NCBI GenBank assembly: GCA_050294475.1
Contig: JBNKOE010000023.1
Span: 62,001-126,000 of the forward strand
Direction: 5' to 3'
Origin: Thalassobellus sp050294475
GTDB taxonomy: Bacteria; Bacteroidota; Bacteroidia; Flavobacteriales; Flavobacteriaceae
DNA: 64,000 nucleotides
Part shown: in pieces, positions 49,246-56,817 of the stretch
Numbering within the stretch: the stretch's first letter is position 1
How the letters are laid out: each line of letters begins with the position of its first letter
Made by a program: the position numbers and the translations under genes
The notes under the pieces: model-generated
Databases searched by the model: none
What the model was told of the DNA's origin: nothing
The model's input: the letters and a program-made list of their open reading frames with translations, nothing else

Positions 49246-49253
49246 CAAAGTTA
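49246..49253 (-). promoter_or_regulatory. -7 promoter box of rsfS-ftsH
   Basis: TAACTTTG on the reverse strand matches TAnnTTTG; the start codon is about 20 bp downstream. The -33 region is poor. Confidence 0.45.
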
Positions 49254-49319
49254 TTATTTTTTTAGTTCTTTATACTTTAAAATAATCATAAGATTTTACA
49301 GTATTAAAATAACCTTCAT

Positions 49320-50048
49320 ATGTCTATAATCAAACTTAATGCCATCGATTCTACAAATAACTATTTGAGGAGGCTTATTAATGAAGCAGAAGTAACTGAT
49401 TATACGGTTGTTTTGGCTGAAAAACAAACACATGGCAGAGGACAAATGGGTACCGTTTGGGATTCTGATAATGGTAAGAACCTTATGTTTAGTGTGTTTA
49501 AAGATTTGAATAAGTACGATGTAGATTTTCCTTTCTATATTAGTATGGCTATTTCTTTAGCTATTTTGAAGACTTTTAAAGCTTTAAATATTCCTGATTT
49601 ACATATTAAATGGCCTAACGACATTTTGTCAGCAGACAAAAAGATTTGTGGTATTTTGATTGAAAATGTCATAAAAAACAAATTAAACTCTACAATTATT
49701 GGTATTGGTATTAATGTAAACCAAACTGAATTTAAAAACCTTCCAAAAGCAACATCTTTAAAAAATATTACTGGAATTCATTATGATTTAGATGAAGTTT
49801 TAAAGCTAGTTATCAATTATACTAAAGAATATTCTTTGCTTTTACAGGAAGGAAAGTATGATGACGTAAAAACCGAATATGAAACTAATTTGTTTAGAAA
49901 AAATAAACCTTCAACATTTATGGATGCTGAAGGTGTTTTATTTCCTGGTTTTATAAAAGGTGTTACAAAATATGGTAAGCTATTAGTAATTTTAGAAGAC
50001 GAAATTGTTAAAAAATTCGATCTTAAAGAAATTACATTACTTTATTAA
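49320..50048 (+). CDS. birA: Biotin-[acetyl-CoA-carboxylase] ligase
   Basis: A 242-residue biotin protein ligase. The biotinyl-AMP loop is KQTHGRGQMGTVWDSDNGKN (the family GRGRRGR.W region), followed by HIKWPNDILSADKKICGILIE with the catalytic Lys. The C-terminal domain has GVTKYGKLLVIL. There is no N-terminal helix-turn-helix, so unlike E. coli BirA it is an enzyme only and not a repressor. It is divergent from rsfS and its end overlaps the converging SRPBCC gene by 4 bp. Confidence 0.95.
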   Translation: MSIIKLNAIDSTNNYLRRLINEAEVTDYTVVLAEKQTHGRGQMGTVWDSDNGKNLMFSVFKDLNKYDVDFPFYISMAISLAILKTFKALNIPDLHIKWPNDILSADKKICGILIENVIKNKLNSTIIGIGINVNQTEFKNLPKATSLKNITGIHYDLDEVLKLVINYTKEYSLLLQEGKYDDVKTEYETNLFRKNKPSTFMDAEGVLFPGFIKGVTKYGKLLVILEDEIVKKFDLKEITLLY

Positions 50049-50440
50049 ATAGCTTTAGGTATACTTGTAGCTAGCGTTTCAATAAATTTGGTTATAGGGC
50101 CTTTAATCATCATAGCCATCATGGGGTTAAAGTCGCCACTAAATTTTAATTGAACTTCGCTTGATGTTTCGTTAATTTGAATAATGTTACCAACAAGGGA
50201 GAAATCTATTTTTCCGCCAGCAGCACCTAAAACAATTTTATTAGGCGGTATTACTTCTTTCTTTTTAAGAATAATTTCAGGCATTCCTTTTAATGCAAAT
50301 AAAAATTTATCGTCGTCTAAAACTTCAAATTTGCTAATGTTTTCAGGCATTAAAGATTTAAAATTTTTTACATCGGCTAAAAAGTCAAATACTTCTTGTG
50401 GCGATTTACTAACGTTTATTTTTGGAGATTCTAAATTCAT
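50045..50440 (-). CDS. SRPBCC (START-like) family protein
   Basis: A 131-residue helix-grip protein. It has the standard start NLESPKINVSKSPQEVFDFL, then DVKNFKSLMPENISKFEVLD and, at the end, FNPMMAMMIKGPITKFIETL. The fold makes a hydrophobic cavity for a lipid or polyketide-like ligand; no specific ligand is known. The ATG at 50440 is preferred over one 14 codons upstream that overlaps pyrE. It follows pyrE by 22 bp and is a likely operon partner. Confidence 0.85.
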   Translation of the reverse strand: MNLESPKINVSKSPQEVFDFLADVKNFKSLMPENISKFEVLDDDKFLFALKGMPEIILKKKEVIPPNKIVLGAAGGKIDFSLVGNIIQINETSSEVQLKFSGDFNPMMAMMIKGPITKFIETLATSIPKAI

Positions 50441-50462
50441 AATTTTTTTTAATATTACTATA

Positions 50463-51107
50463 TCAAATAGCGTTCCATTCATTTGGGTTAGAATTCCATT
50501 CAGATAATGTTTCTAATTCTTCTTTAGAAATATAATTAGTGTCTAAGGCTTGTTCTAATAAGTTTTCGTAGTTACTTAAAGTGTTTAAAGCAATACCTTC
50601 TTTTTTAAAGTTTTCACTAGCAACATCAAAACCATAAGTAAAAATAGCAACCATTCCTTTTACATTTATGTTGGCTTCTTTTAAAGCTCTTACGGCATTT
50701 AAACTGCTTTTTCCTGTGCTAATAAGGTCTTCTACAACCACAACACTTTGTCCGCTTTCAATAAATCCTTCTATTTGGTTTTTACGTCCGTGTCCTTTAG
50801 CATCTGGTCTTACATATATAAAAGGCAATCCTAAATATTCAGCAACCAACATTCCAATACCTATGGCTCCAGTGGCTACACCAGCAATAACATCAGGTTT
50901 TCCATATAATTTTTCAATATGTTTAGCCATGACTTCGCGAACATAATTGCGAATTGGAGGATAAGATAAGATAATCCGATTATCACAATAAATTGGAGAT
51001 TTCCATCCTGAAGCCCATGTAAATGGATCTTTTGGGCTAAGTTTTATAGCGTTTACTTGTAATAAAACTTCAGCGGTTTTTTTGGCAGTTTCTTTATTAA
51101 AAATCAT
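50463..51107 (-). CDS. pyrE: Orotate phosphoribosyltransferase
   Basis: A 214-residue pyrimidine enzyme that joins orotate and PRPP to orotidine 5'-phosphate. The PRPP motif is VVVVEDLISTGKSSLNAV, with the flexible catalytic loop YVRPDAKGHGRKNQIEG before it. The N-terminal FTWASGWKSPIYCDNRIILS binds orotate. The ATG at 51107 begins MIFNKETAKKTAEVLL, as in homologues; an ATG six codons earlier is unlikely. A -7 box ends 6 bases before this ATG. Confidence 0.97.
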   Translation of the reverse strand: MIFNKETAKKTAEVLLQVNAIKLSPKDPFTWASGWKSPIYCDNRIILSYPPIRNYVREVMAKHIEKLYGKPDVIAGVATGAIGIGMLVAEYLGLPFIYVRPDAKGHGRKNQIEGFIESGQSVVVVEDLISTGKSSLNAVRALKEANINVKGMVAIFTYGFDVASENFKKEGIALNTLSNYENLLEQALDTNYISKEELETLSEWNSNPNEWNAI

Positions 51108-51112
51108 AGCCA

Positions 51113-51120
51113 CAAAATTA
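51113..51120 (-). promoter_or_regulatory. -7 promoter box abutting the pyrE start
   Basis: TAATTTTG on the reverse strand matches TAnnTTTG exactly and lies 5 bases before the ATG at 51107. The transcript would start at or very near the A of the ATG, implying a leaderless message. The -33 match at 19 bp is poor (TTAC). Confidence 0.45.
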
Positions 51121-51237
51121 CACAATAAATTAGTTTTACGTAACAGTTGATTATTAATTAAAATATTTTTTTCAACATTTATTAGTTTGTCACTAAAAAT
51201 GATATTTTTACCAAAGCGAAATTGTTAAATACAAACT

Positions 51238-51819
51238 ATGCATAAAGTTTTTGTTGGAGATAAACCTATAGTTTTAACAACTAAAGTAGAACAAGAAACT
51301 AATTTTAAAAATTATTTACTTGATACTGTAAATATTGGGAAAGTTATAAAAGAATTAAATAATACGTCATTACAAGAGGTTCGACTAATTCATAAAAATG
51401 AAGATAAGTTATTAAAAAAGTTTTTAAAGAAATTACCAAATGTTATTGCTGGTGGGGGAAAAGCTTTTAATGATTCTAATGAGATTTTATTTATTTATAG
51501 AAATGATAAGTGGGATTTACCAAAAGGAAAAGCAGAAAGAAATGAAACTATTGAAGAAACCGCAATTCGTGAAGTTACTGAAGAAACAGGTGTTTCAGGT
51601 TTAAAAATAGTAAAACCTTTAAATACAACCTATCATATTTTTAAGCGTAATGGCAAACATAAAATAAAAGTTACTTATTGGTTTGAAATGAAAACTAGTT
51701 TTAAAGGTGATTTATATGCACAAGAAGAAGAAGGTATTACTAAAGTAGAGTGGCTTAATGAAACTCAAGTTAAAGAAGCGCTTAAAAATTCTTATGCTAA
51801 TATTAAGTTGTTAGTTTAA
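51238..51819 (+). CDS. Nudix hydrolase
   Basis: A 193-residue protein. The Nudix box GKAERNETIEETAIREVTEETGV (about residues 97-119) has all of G-x5-E-x7-REUxEExGU. About 70 residues precede the Nudix fold (KPIVLTTKVEQETNFKNYLL and others), and LPNVIAGGGKAFNDSNEILF leads into it. In Bacteroidota this N-terminal extension is standard. Likely hydrolyses a nucleoside diphosphate derivative; the exact substrate is not known. Divergent from pyrE. Confidence 0.9.
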   Translation: MHKVFVGDKPIVLTTKVEQETNFKNYLLDTVNIGKVIKELNNTSLQEVRLIHKNEDKLLKKFLKKLPNVIAGGGKAFNDSNEILFIYRNDKWDLPKGKAERNETIEETAIREVTEETGVSGLKIVKPLNTTYHIFKRNGKHKIKVTYWFEMKTSFKGDLYAQEEEGITKVEWLNETQVKEALKNSYANIKLLV

Positions 51820-51857
51820 TATTTGACAAATAAAAAACACATCGATAAAATTAAGTG

Positions 51858-51950
51858 TACCTTTGCAACTTAATAAAAATAAGAGGTGGTTTGTTTACTT
51901 AATAAATTGTCATCTCATTGGTCTTAAAAAGGCTAAATCAAACAATTTAT
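51858..51950 (+). promoter_or_regulatory. -7 box and long leader of the DEAD-box helicase gene
   Basis: TACCTTTG (51858-51865) is an exact TAnnTTTG. The leader would be about 80 nt long, much longer than others here, and contains a possible hairpin around TTGGTCTTAAAAAGGCTAAA (51919-51938). Long structured leaders are usual on cold-induced helicase mRNAs, which is an inference here. Confidence 0.45.
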
Positions 51951-53231
51951 ATGTCATTTAAATCATTAGGCTTATCTGAAGCCTTGCTAAAAGCTATTAG
52001 CAAAAAAGGATACACAACTCCATCTCCAATTCAAGAAAAAGCAATTCCACCTATTTTAGAATGTAAAGATGTTTTAGCTTCTGCTCAAACAGGAACAGGA
52101 AAAACAGCAGGTTTTACATTGCCGCTTTTACATATACTTTCTGAAAATCCGAAAGAAAAATACAGACCCATTCGTGCTTTAATTTTAACACCAACACGCG
52201 AGTTGGCAGCACAAGTATATGCTAATGTTAGAGAATATAGTGAATTTTTAAATTTAAGAAGCGCCGTTATTTTTGGAGGTGTTAACCAGAAACCACAAGC
52301 AGCAACTATTCGTCAAGGTATTGATGTTTTAGTAGCAACACCAGGGAGATTATTAGATTTACAAAATCAAGGTTTATTATCACTTAAACGAGTGGAGATT
52401 TTTGTGCTAGATGAAGCCGATAGAATGTTAGATATGGGGTTTTTACGTGATATTGAACGCGTTATAAAATCGATGCCAGAAAAGCGTCAAAATCTTATGT
52501 TCTCAGCAACATTTTCTAAAGATATTAAGAAGTTAGCGCATGGCATTTTAAATCATCCTGTGCAAGTTGAAGCGACTCCAGAAAACACAACAGTTGATGC
52601 TATTAGCCAAAAAGTATATAGAGTAGCAAAAGGTTTGAAAACAGGATTAATTATTAAATTAATTTCTGAAGGTAACTGGAAACAAGTATTAGTATTTACA
52701 AGAACTAAACATGGGGCTAATAAGCTTTGTGAAAAAATGGTTAAGTCAGGTATTACAGCTGCTGCCATACATGGGAATAAAAGTCAAGGCGCAAGAACAA
52801 AGGCTTTGTCTGGTTTTAAAAATGGTAGTGTTCGTGTTTTAGTAGCAACAGATATTGCTGCTCGTGGATTAGATATTCCTTTATTACCACATGTTGTAAA
52901 TTTTGAATTGCCAAATATTTCTGAAGATTATGTGCATAGAATAGGAAGAACAGGTAGAGCAGGAGCTAGTGGCGAAGCTTTATCTTTAGTAAGTGCAGAT
53001 GAAACTACATTTTTAAGAGATATTGAAAAGTTGATAGAAATGAAATTACCTGTTGAGGTTGTGGAAGGTTTTGAACCCGATCCGAATGCATCAACAGTTC
53101 CAATGAAACAAGGACAAGGGCGTCAAAAAAGAAACACAAGAAATTCTAATAACTCTCGGGGTTCTAATAACAATTCAAACAAGAATTCTACTTCAAGACG
53201 ACCAAAACGAAATACAGATAGACGCCGTTAA
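51951..53231 (+). CDS. DEAD-box ATP-dependent RNA helicase (RhlE-type)
   Basis: A 426-residue helicase. Motifs in order: Q motif GYTTPSPIQEKAIP, I AQTGTGKT, Ia PTRELAAQ, II DEAD in VFVLDEADRML-like IFVLDEADRMLDMGF, III SATF, then IV-VI with VLVATDIAARGLDIP and YVHRIGRTGRAG. A C-terminal basic tail rich in Arg, Asn and Ser (GQGRQKRNTRN, then repeated Ser-Asn) follows. It unwinds structured RNA, probably in ribosome assembly or cold adaptation. ATG at 51951 matches homologues starting MSFKSLGL. It leads a run with DUF6500 and VF530. Confidence 0.96.
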   Translation: MSFKSLGLSEALLKAISKKGYTTPSPIQEKAIPPILECKDVLASAQTGTGKTAGFTLPLLHILSENPKEKYRPIRALILTPTRELAAQVYANVREYSEFLNLRSAVIFGGVNQKPQAATIRQGIDVLVATPGRLLDLQNQGLLSLKRVEIFVLDEADRMLDMGFLRDIERVIKSMPEKRQNLMFSATFSKDIKKLAHGILNHPVQVEATPENTTVDAISQKVYRVAKGLKTGLIIKLISEGNWKQVLVFTRTKHGANKLCEKMVKSGITAAAIHGNKSQGARTKALSGFKNGSVRVLVATDIAARGLDIPLLPHVVNFELPNISEDYVHRIGRTGRAGASGEALSLVSADETTFLRDIEKLIEMKLPVEVVEGFEPDPNASTVPMKQGQGRQKRNTRNSNNSRGSNNNSNKNSTSRRPKRNTDRRR

Positions 53232-53236
53232 AAATC

Positions 53237-53461
53237 ATGAAAAAGGTTTTAAAAGATAAAATTATTGAGGTTTGCGATAAAAAAATAGCTCAAAAAGGAG
53301 ACAATGTAGGTTTGTCTTTTTATGCTTTTTTTGCAAATAAAAATGATGATCCAGAATTGTTAATGGAAGCTGCCACTTGGTGGATTAAAACGCATAAACT
53401 TGATCATTTTGAAAAAGCTGTAAAAATTAAAGATCTTGTAAATGGAATCGCAACCAAATAA
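53237..53461 (+). CDS. DUF6500 family protein
   Basis: A 74-residue protein with KVLKDKIIEVCDKKIAQKGD, then VGLSFYAFFANKNDDPELLM and WWIKTHKLDHFEKAVKIK. I recognise this as the small family DUF6500, but I know no function. It lies 5 bp after the helicase gene, and its last 20 bp overlap the VF530 gene, so all three should be cotranscribed. Confidence 0.75.
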   Translation: MKKVLKDKIIEVCDKKIAQKGDNVGLSFYAFFANKNDDPELLMEAATWWIKTHKLDHFEKAVKIKDLVNGIATK

Positions 53462-53669
53462 TCCGTTACATGGTATTAAACTAGAACAAATTATTAACGA
53501 GTTGGTGGCTCATTATGGTTGGGAATATATGGGTTACAACATAAAAATTAAATGTTTTACTGATAACCCTTCCGTGAAATCTAGTTTAAAGTTTTTACGT
53601 AGAATGCCTTGGGCTCGAACCAAGGTTGAGAATATGTATTTAAAGATGTTGAAGAATAATAGGAAGTAG
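53442..53669 (+). CDS. VF530 family DNA-binding protein (DUF2132)
   Basis: A 75-residue protein with the family segments NPLHGIKLEQIINELVAHYG and WEYMGYNIKIKCFTDNPSVK, then SLKFLRRMPWARTKVENMYL. The family is named after Vibrio fischeri VF530, and DNA binding has been proposed. Overlaps the DUF6500 gene by 20 bp, in keeping with translational coupling. Confidence 0.88.
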   Translation: MESQPNNPLHGIKLEQIINELVAHYGWEYMGYNIKIKCFTDNPSVKSSLKFLRRMPWARTKVENMYLKMLKNNRK

Positions 53670-53754
53670 TTCAATGGAGAGTTCAACTGTTTTAGATATG
53701 AGCATTTTTGTAGAGCAGTTTTTATATTTTTAAGAATTTTATATCAATAATTAT

Positions 53755-54750
53755 TTATTGACTTTTCATAAAACGTCTCACTGCTACCCACTGTTTTAGC
53801 ATGTCTCTAGCATCTTGCGCAGGATATCCTAAAACTGTTTTGCCTGCTGCAACATCGCCAACAACTCCAGAACCAGCACCAACCGTTGCGCCAGAATGTA
53901 TAGTGGTGTGATCCTTAATAGAGGCACTTCCTCCAATAATAACACCATCACCAAGGGTAACAGAACCTGCTAATCCACTATGTCCTGCCATAATACAAGA
54001 ACGTCCCATAATACTATTATGAGCTATTTGTACAAGGTTGTCTATTTTACATCCATCGCCAATAATGGTTGAACTGAATTTTGCTCTATCTACACAAGAG
54101 TTTGCTCCAATTTCTACATAATGACCAATGATAACGTTTCCTATTTGAGGTATTTTTACAAGTCCGTTTCCGTCATCACTTGGTCTGTACCCAAAACCAT
54201 CAGCACCAATACTTACATTGGTATGAAATATACAATGGCTACCAATAATGCAGCGTTCTCTAATTACAGTGCCAGACCAAACAACCGTATTATCTCCAAT
54301 GCTAGTTTCATCAAACACGCACACATTTGGGTATAAAACTACACCGTTTCCTAATTCTACATCTTTACCAATATAGCAATTAGCACCAATTTTACATCCA
54401 TTACCAATTTTAGCAGTGTCATGAATAACAGCCGTTGGATGAATATCGACATCAAATACAGGAGCAGGCAGATTGAATAATTCTAAAATTTTAGCCATAG
54501 CTAAATCGGCATTTTTAACTTTAATTAAAGCGCGATTTTCGTCAGGTTCAATTTTTAAATTATCATTAACCACAGCAGCACAAGCTTTAGAGTCTGCCCA
54601 ATGTTTTACATATTTTACACTTCCTATAAAAGTTATATGATTGCTTTTGGCGTTTAATAATTGTTCTGGACCTTCAATTTTCTGATTGGTATTTCCTATT
54701 AACTCTCCTTTTAAAATATCGTTAATTTCACTAATTGTGTAAGATATCAT
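53755..54750 (-). CDS. lpxD: UDP-3-O-acylglucosamine N-acyltransferase (LpxD-like)
   Basis: A 331-residue acyltransferase of lipid A synthesis, trimeric in known cases. The N-terminal uridine-binding domain (about residues 1-95) has GELIGNTNQKIEGPEQLLNA. A left-handed beta-helix of hexapeptide repeats covers about 100-300 (IGNGCKIGANCYIGKDVELG and so on) and includes the catalytic histidine in LVQIAHNSIMGRSCIMAGHSG. The C-terminal helical extension ends the protein. In Bacteroidota two lpxD paralogues are usual (one fused to lpxC neighbours); this copy stands alone next to the LETM1-like gene. Confidence 0.92.
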   Translation of the reverse strand: MISYTISEINDILKGELIGNTNQKIEGPEQLLNAKSNHITFIGSVKYVKHWADSKACAAVVNDNLKIEPDENRALIKVKNADLAMAKILELFNLPAPVFDVDIHPTAVIHDTAKIGNGCKIGANCYIGKDVELGNGVVLYPNVCVFDETSIGDNTVVWSGTVIRERCIIGSHCIFHTNVSIGADGFGYRPSDDGNGLVKIPQIGNVIIGHYVEIGANSCVDRAKFSSTIIGDGCKIDNLVQIAHNSIMGRSCIMAGHSGLAGSVTLGDGVIIGGSASIKDHTTIHSGATVGAGSGVVGDVAAGKTVLGYPAQDARDMLKQWVAVRRFMKSQ

Positions 54751-54818
54751 GTGTTGTTTTAAGTTGTTGGTTAGCTTAGTTGTAAATCTAATGGAAAAAA
54801 AACAGAAAATATGCTTTT

Positions 54819-55991
54819 TTAATCTTCAATTCTATTTTCATCAAAAGCTGATGGTAGTAATTTAGGAATGAATTTAACTACTAATGGTAGTAATAATGCA
54901 CCGCCAGGTAATAAAAAGATGGCTAGACTAGGAATGGATTTAAATATGTCTAAAAGTTGTTCTTGTACTTTTTTTTGTTCTTCAGTATTTAAGTCTCTAA
55001 TAGTAGATTGTGAAATAAGCACCATAAGTTCTTTACTGTCTTTTAATTCTTGGTACAGGCGTTTGCTGTTTCTGGTAATTAATTTGGTTACCATTTTACT
55101 AGAATTATTATAAAAACTCTGTACGATGTTTTTAGAACTTAATAGCGCAATATTGTCTTTGTTTACAGTGTAAAATTCATTAACTGTTTTTATTGATTTG
55201 TTTATTTGTTTGGTATTTAGGTTTAGGTCTGTTCCTAGTTTTGATAAAAAAAGTTTTTCATTTTTATCAATAATTCTATCACTCCAAGACGCCATACAAG
55301 CTATATCCAATATATAATGTGCTTCTTTAGGTTTTTTTACAAATGATATGGCTTTATTGTAATCGACATTATTATTGTCTTGGTATCTTAAAGAACTTTC
55401 AAAAAGTTTAATCAAACTATTATCATATTGGTTTTTAGTTTTTTTAGAATTTAAAACTTTTAATGAAATTGAAGAAATAGAAGCTTCTAAATTTTTTATA
55501 TAGTCACTTGAAATAGTTTCTTTTTTTAAGTATTCATTATATGCTAATATATCAACATACAAAAGAGCATTTATAATTAGGTAATTGAAGTTTTTGGTTA
55601 AAATATTGTCATCTATTTGAATGCGTTTGTGTAATATTTTTTCAAGTTGTTCTTCCGATTTTTTACCTCCTAATAACCCTTGAAAAAATGATAATTTAAG
55701 CTCGTTAATGTCGGTATAAAATCCTATAACACTATCGGTAAATGTTGTTGTGCAACCAGAAACATGATGTGTGTAAAGAAAGGCAAGACATAAATTGGTT
55801 TTACAAAGTTCTTCTTCTGTAAAATCTTTTTTGTGTATTATATTTCCAATAACCTCTAAGTTGCTACCATAAATAAAGCCGCATGCTCTTAAAGCATTGT
55901 AAAATGATTCTTCATTATAATTAAATAATAAATCATTTTTACTTATTTCTTTAAGCAGTTTGTTTATCCAGCCTGAAGCTGATGGATTCAT
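54819..55991 (-). CDS. LETM1-related protein
   Basis: A 390-residue protein. The C-terminus FKSIPSLAIFLLPGGALLLP then LVVKFIPKLLPSAFDENRI is the signature of the LETM1-related group in Bacteroidota, sometimes annotated biofilm-associated. It includes one or two membrane helices (about 350-375). The middle (about 215-290) has a TerB-like helical motif, DIACMASWSDRIIDKNEKLF. The N-terminal half is helical and contains a Cys-rich patch HVSGCTTTF. Eukaryotic LETM1 acts in mitochondrial K+/H+ exchange; whether this bacterial group does so is unknown. Confidence 0.8.
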   Translation of the reverse strand: MNPSASGWINKLLKEISKNDLLFNYNEESFYNALRACGFIYGSNLEVIGNIIHKKDFTEEELCKTNLCLAFLYTHHVSGCTTTFTDSVIGFYTDINELKLSFFQGLLGGKKSEEQLEKILHKRIQIDDNILTKNFNYLIINALLYVDILAYNEYLKKETISSDYIKNLEASISSISLKVLNSKKTKNQYDNSLIKLFESSLRYQDNNNVDYNKAISFVKKPKEAHYILDIACMASWSDRIIDKNEKLFLSKLGTDLNLNTKQINKSIKTVNEFYTVNKDNIALLSSKNIVQSFYNNSSKMVTKLITRNSKRLYQELKDSKELMVLISQSTIRDLNTEEQKKVQEQLLDIFKSIPSLAIFLLPGGALLLPLVVKFIPKLLPSAFDENRIED

Positions 55992-56017
55992 ATGTTTGAT
56001 TATTTAGTTTTATAAAA

Positions 56018-56045
56018 ATAAAAAAGCTGCTCATTAAAGCAGCTT
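56018..56045 (-). terminator. Terminator of the YceI gene
   Basis: An 8-bp stem AAGCTGCT/AGCAGCTT with a 6-nt loop, followed on the reverse strand by TTTTTTATTTTTAT. It lies 37 bp past the YceI stop. Confidence 0.82.
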
Positions 56046-56081
56046 AAATTTGATTTAAATTTTTATTATTATTTAAAACAG

Positions 56082-56705
56082 TTAATTTTCACGTAAATAA
56101 GCACTAACTTCAATAGCGACATCTTCCCAAGTTTTACTAATGCCATCTGGTCCTTTATGTAATTCGTAACAAACTTTGTTTATAGATTCTAGTGCTCCTA
56201 AAGCATCCCAGTCTTTAAGATTCATAGTACCAGTCATAGTTACACGTCTTTCTTCAGTTATCGTTACTTCTAGAGGTAAATCATTAGTAACACCATTCAT
56301 GGTAATAGAAGCAATATATTTATTGTCGTTGTATTTAATAGTACCTTTAATAAATTCGGTGTCAAGCATTGCTCCAAAGAATGAGGCTTTTAGTTTTTCA
56401 TCGCGACCAGCGTCTTTTGTAAACAAGCTACTAATAGGGATGGAAAAACTTAAATTATTTAAAGCTTCTTGAGGTGTTTTACCAGCTTTGTTTTCGAAGT
56501 TTAAAGTTGAAAACTCACCACTTACAGGTTTTTTTTCTGTTGTTTTGTAAGCAGTCCATTTAACAGAGGTTGCTTCTGGTTTTATAATAAACTGTTCTGT
56601 TGATATTGTGTCTACAGTTGTGTCAGAATCAGTTGATTTTTTATTGTTTTTACATGCTGTAACACTTAATGTTAAAGCAATTGCTAAAAGATGTATTCTT
56701 TTCAT
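56082..56705 (-). CDS. YceI family lipoprotein
   Basis: A 207-residue protein with a lipoprotein signal (lipobox VTAC, cysteine at residue 18, followed by KNNKKSTDSDTT). The YceI beta-barrel starts with FIIKPEATSVKWTAYKTTEK and has the segments VSGEFSTLNFENKAG, GRDEKLKASFFGAMLDTEFI and MNLKDWDALGALESIN. YceI proteins bind isoprenoid-like lipids in the periplasm; the ligand is unknown here. The gene has its own TTTG-N19-TAnnTTT promoter and is divergent from hemN, sharing the spacer with the FNR-like palindrome. Confidence 0.9.
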   Translation of the reverse strand: MKRIHLLAIALTLSVTACKNNKKSTDSDTTVDTISTEQFIIKPEATSVKWTAYKTTEKKPVSGEFSTLNFENKAGKTPQEALNNLSFSIPISSLFTKDAGRDEKLKASFFGAMLDTEFIKGTIKYNDNKYIASITMNGVTNDLPLEVTITEERRVTMTGTMNLKDWDALGALESINKVCYELHKGPDGISKTWEDVAIEVSAYLREN

Positions 56706-56727
56706 TTTTTTAAATTTTATTTTTATG

Positions 56728-56758
56728 TAAAGTTATATAATAATCAATGGATAGCAAA
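56728..56758 (-). promoter_or_regulatory. Bacteroidota-type promoter of the YceI gene
   Basis: On the reverse strand TTTG (56755-56758), exactly 19 bp, then TAACTTTA (56728-56735), one mismatch from TAnnTTTG. The transcription start would be about 17 bases before the ATG. Unlike the hemN side it needs no activator on sequence grounds. Confidence 0.65.
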
Positions 56759-56763
56759 TTTTC

Positions 56764-56783
56764 AATATGATATATATCATATT
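56764..56783. promoter_or_regulatory. FNR/CRP-type palindromic operator upstream of hemN
   Basis: A perfect 20-bp palindrome AATATGATATATATCATATT with the core TGAT-N4-ATCA of Crp/Fnr family sites. Its centre (56773.5) is about 42 bases before the expected hemN transcription start, the class II activator position, and it occupies the -33 region of that promoter. Confidence 0.7.
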
Positions 56784-56802
56784 TTTAACATTGCCAATCC
56801 TA

Positions 56803-56810
56803 TATTTTTG
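56803..56810 (+). promoter_or_regulatory. -7 promoter box of hemN
   Basis: TATTTTTG is an exact TAnnTTTG, 7 bases before the ATG at 56818. There is no -33 TTTG at 19 bp because the palindrome is there, as expected for an activator-dependent promoter. Confidence 0.55.
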
Positions 56811-56817
56811 ATTTTAA

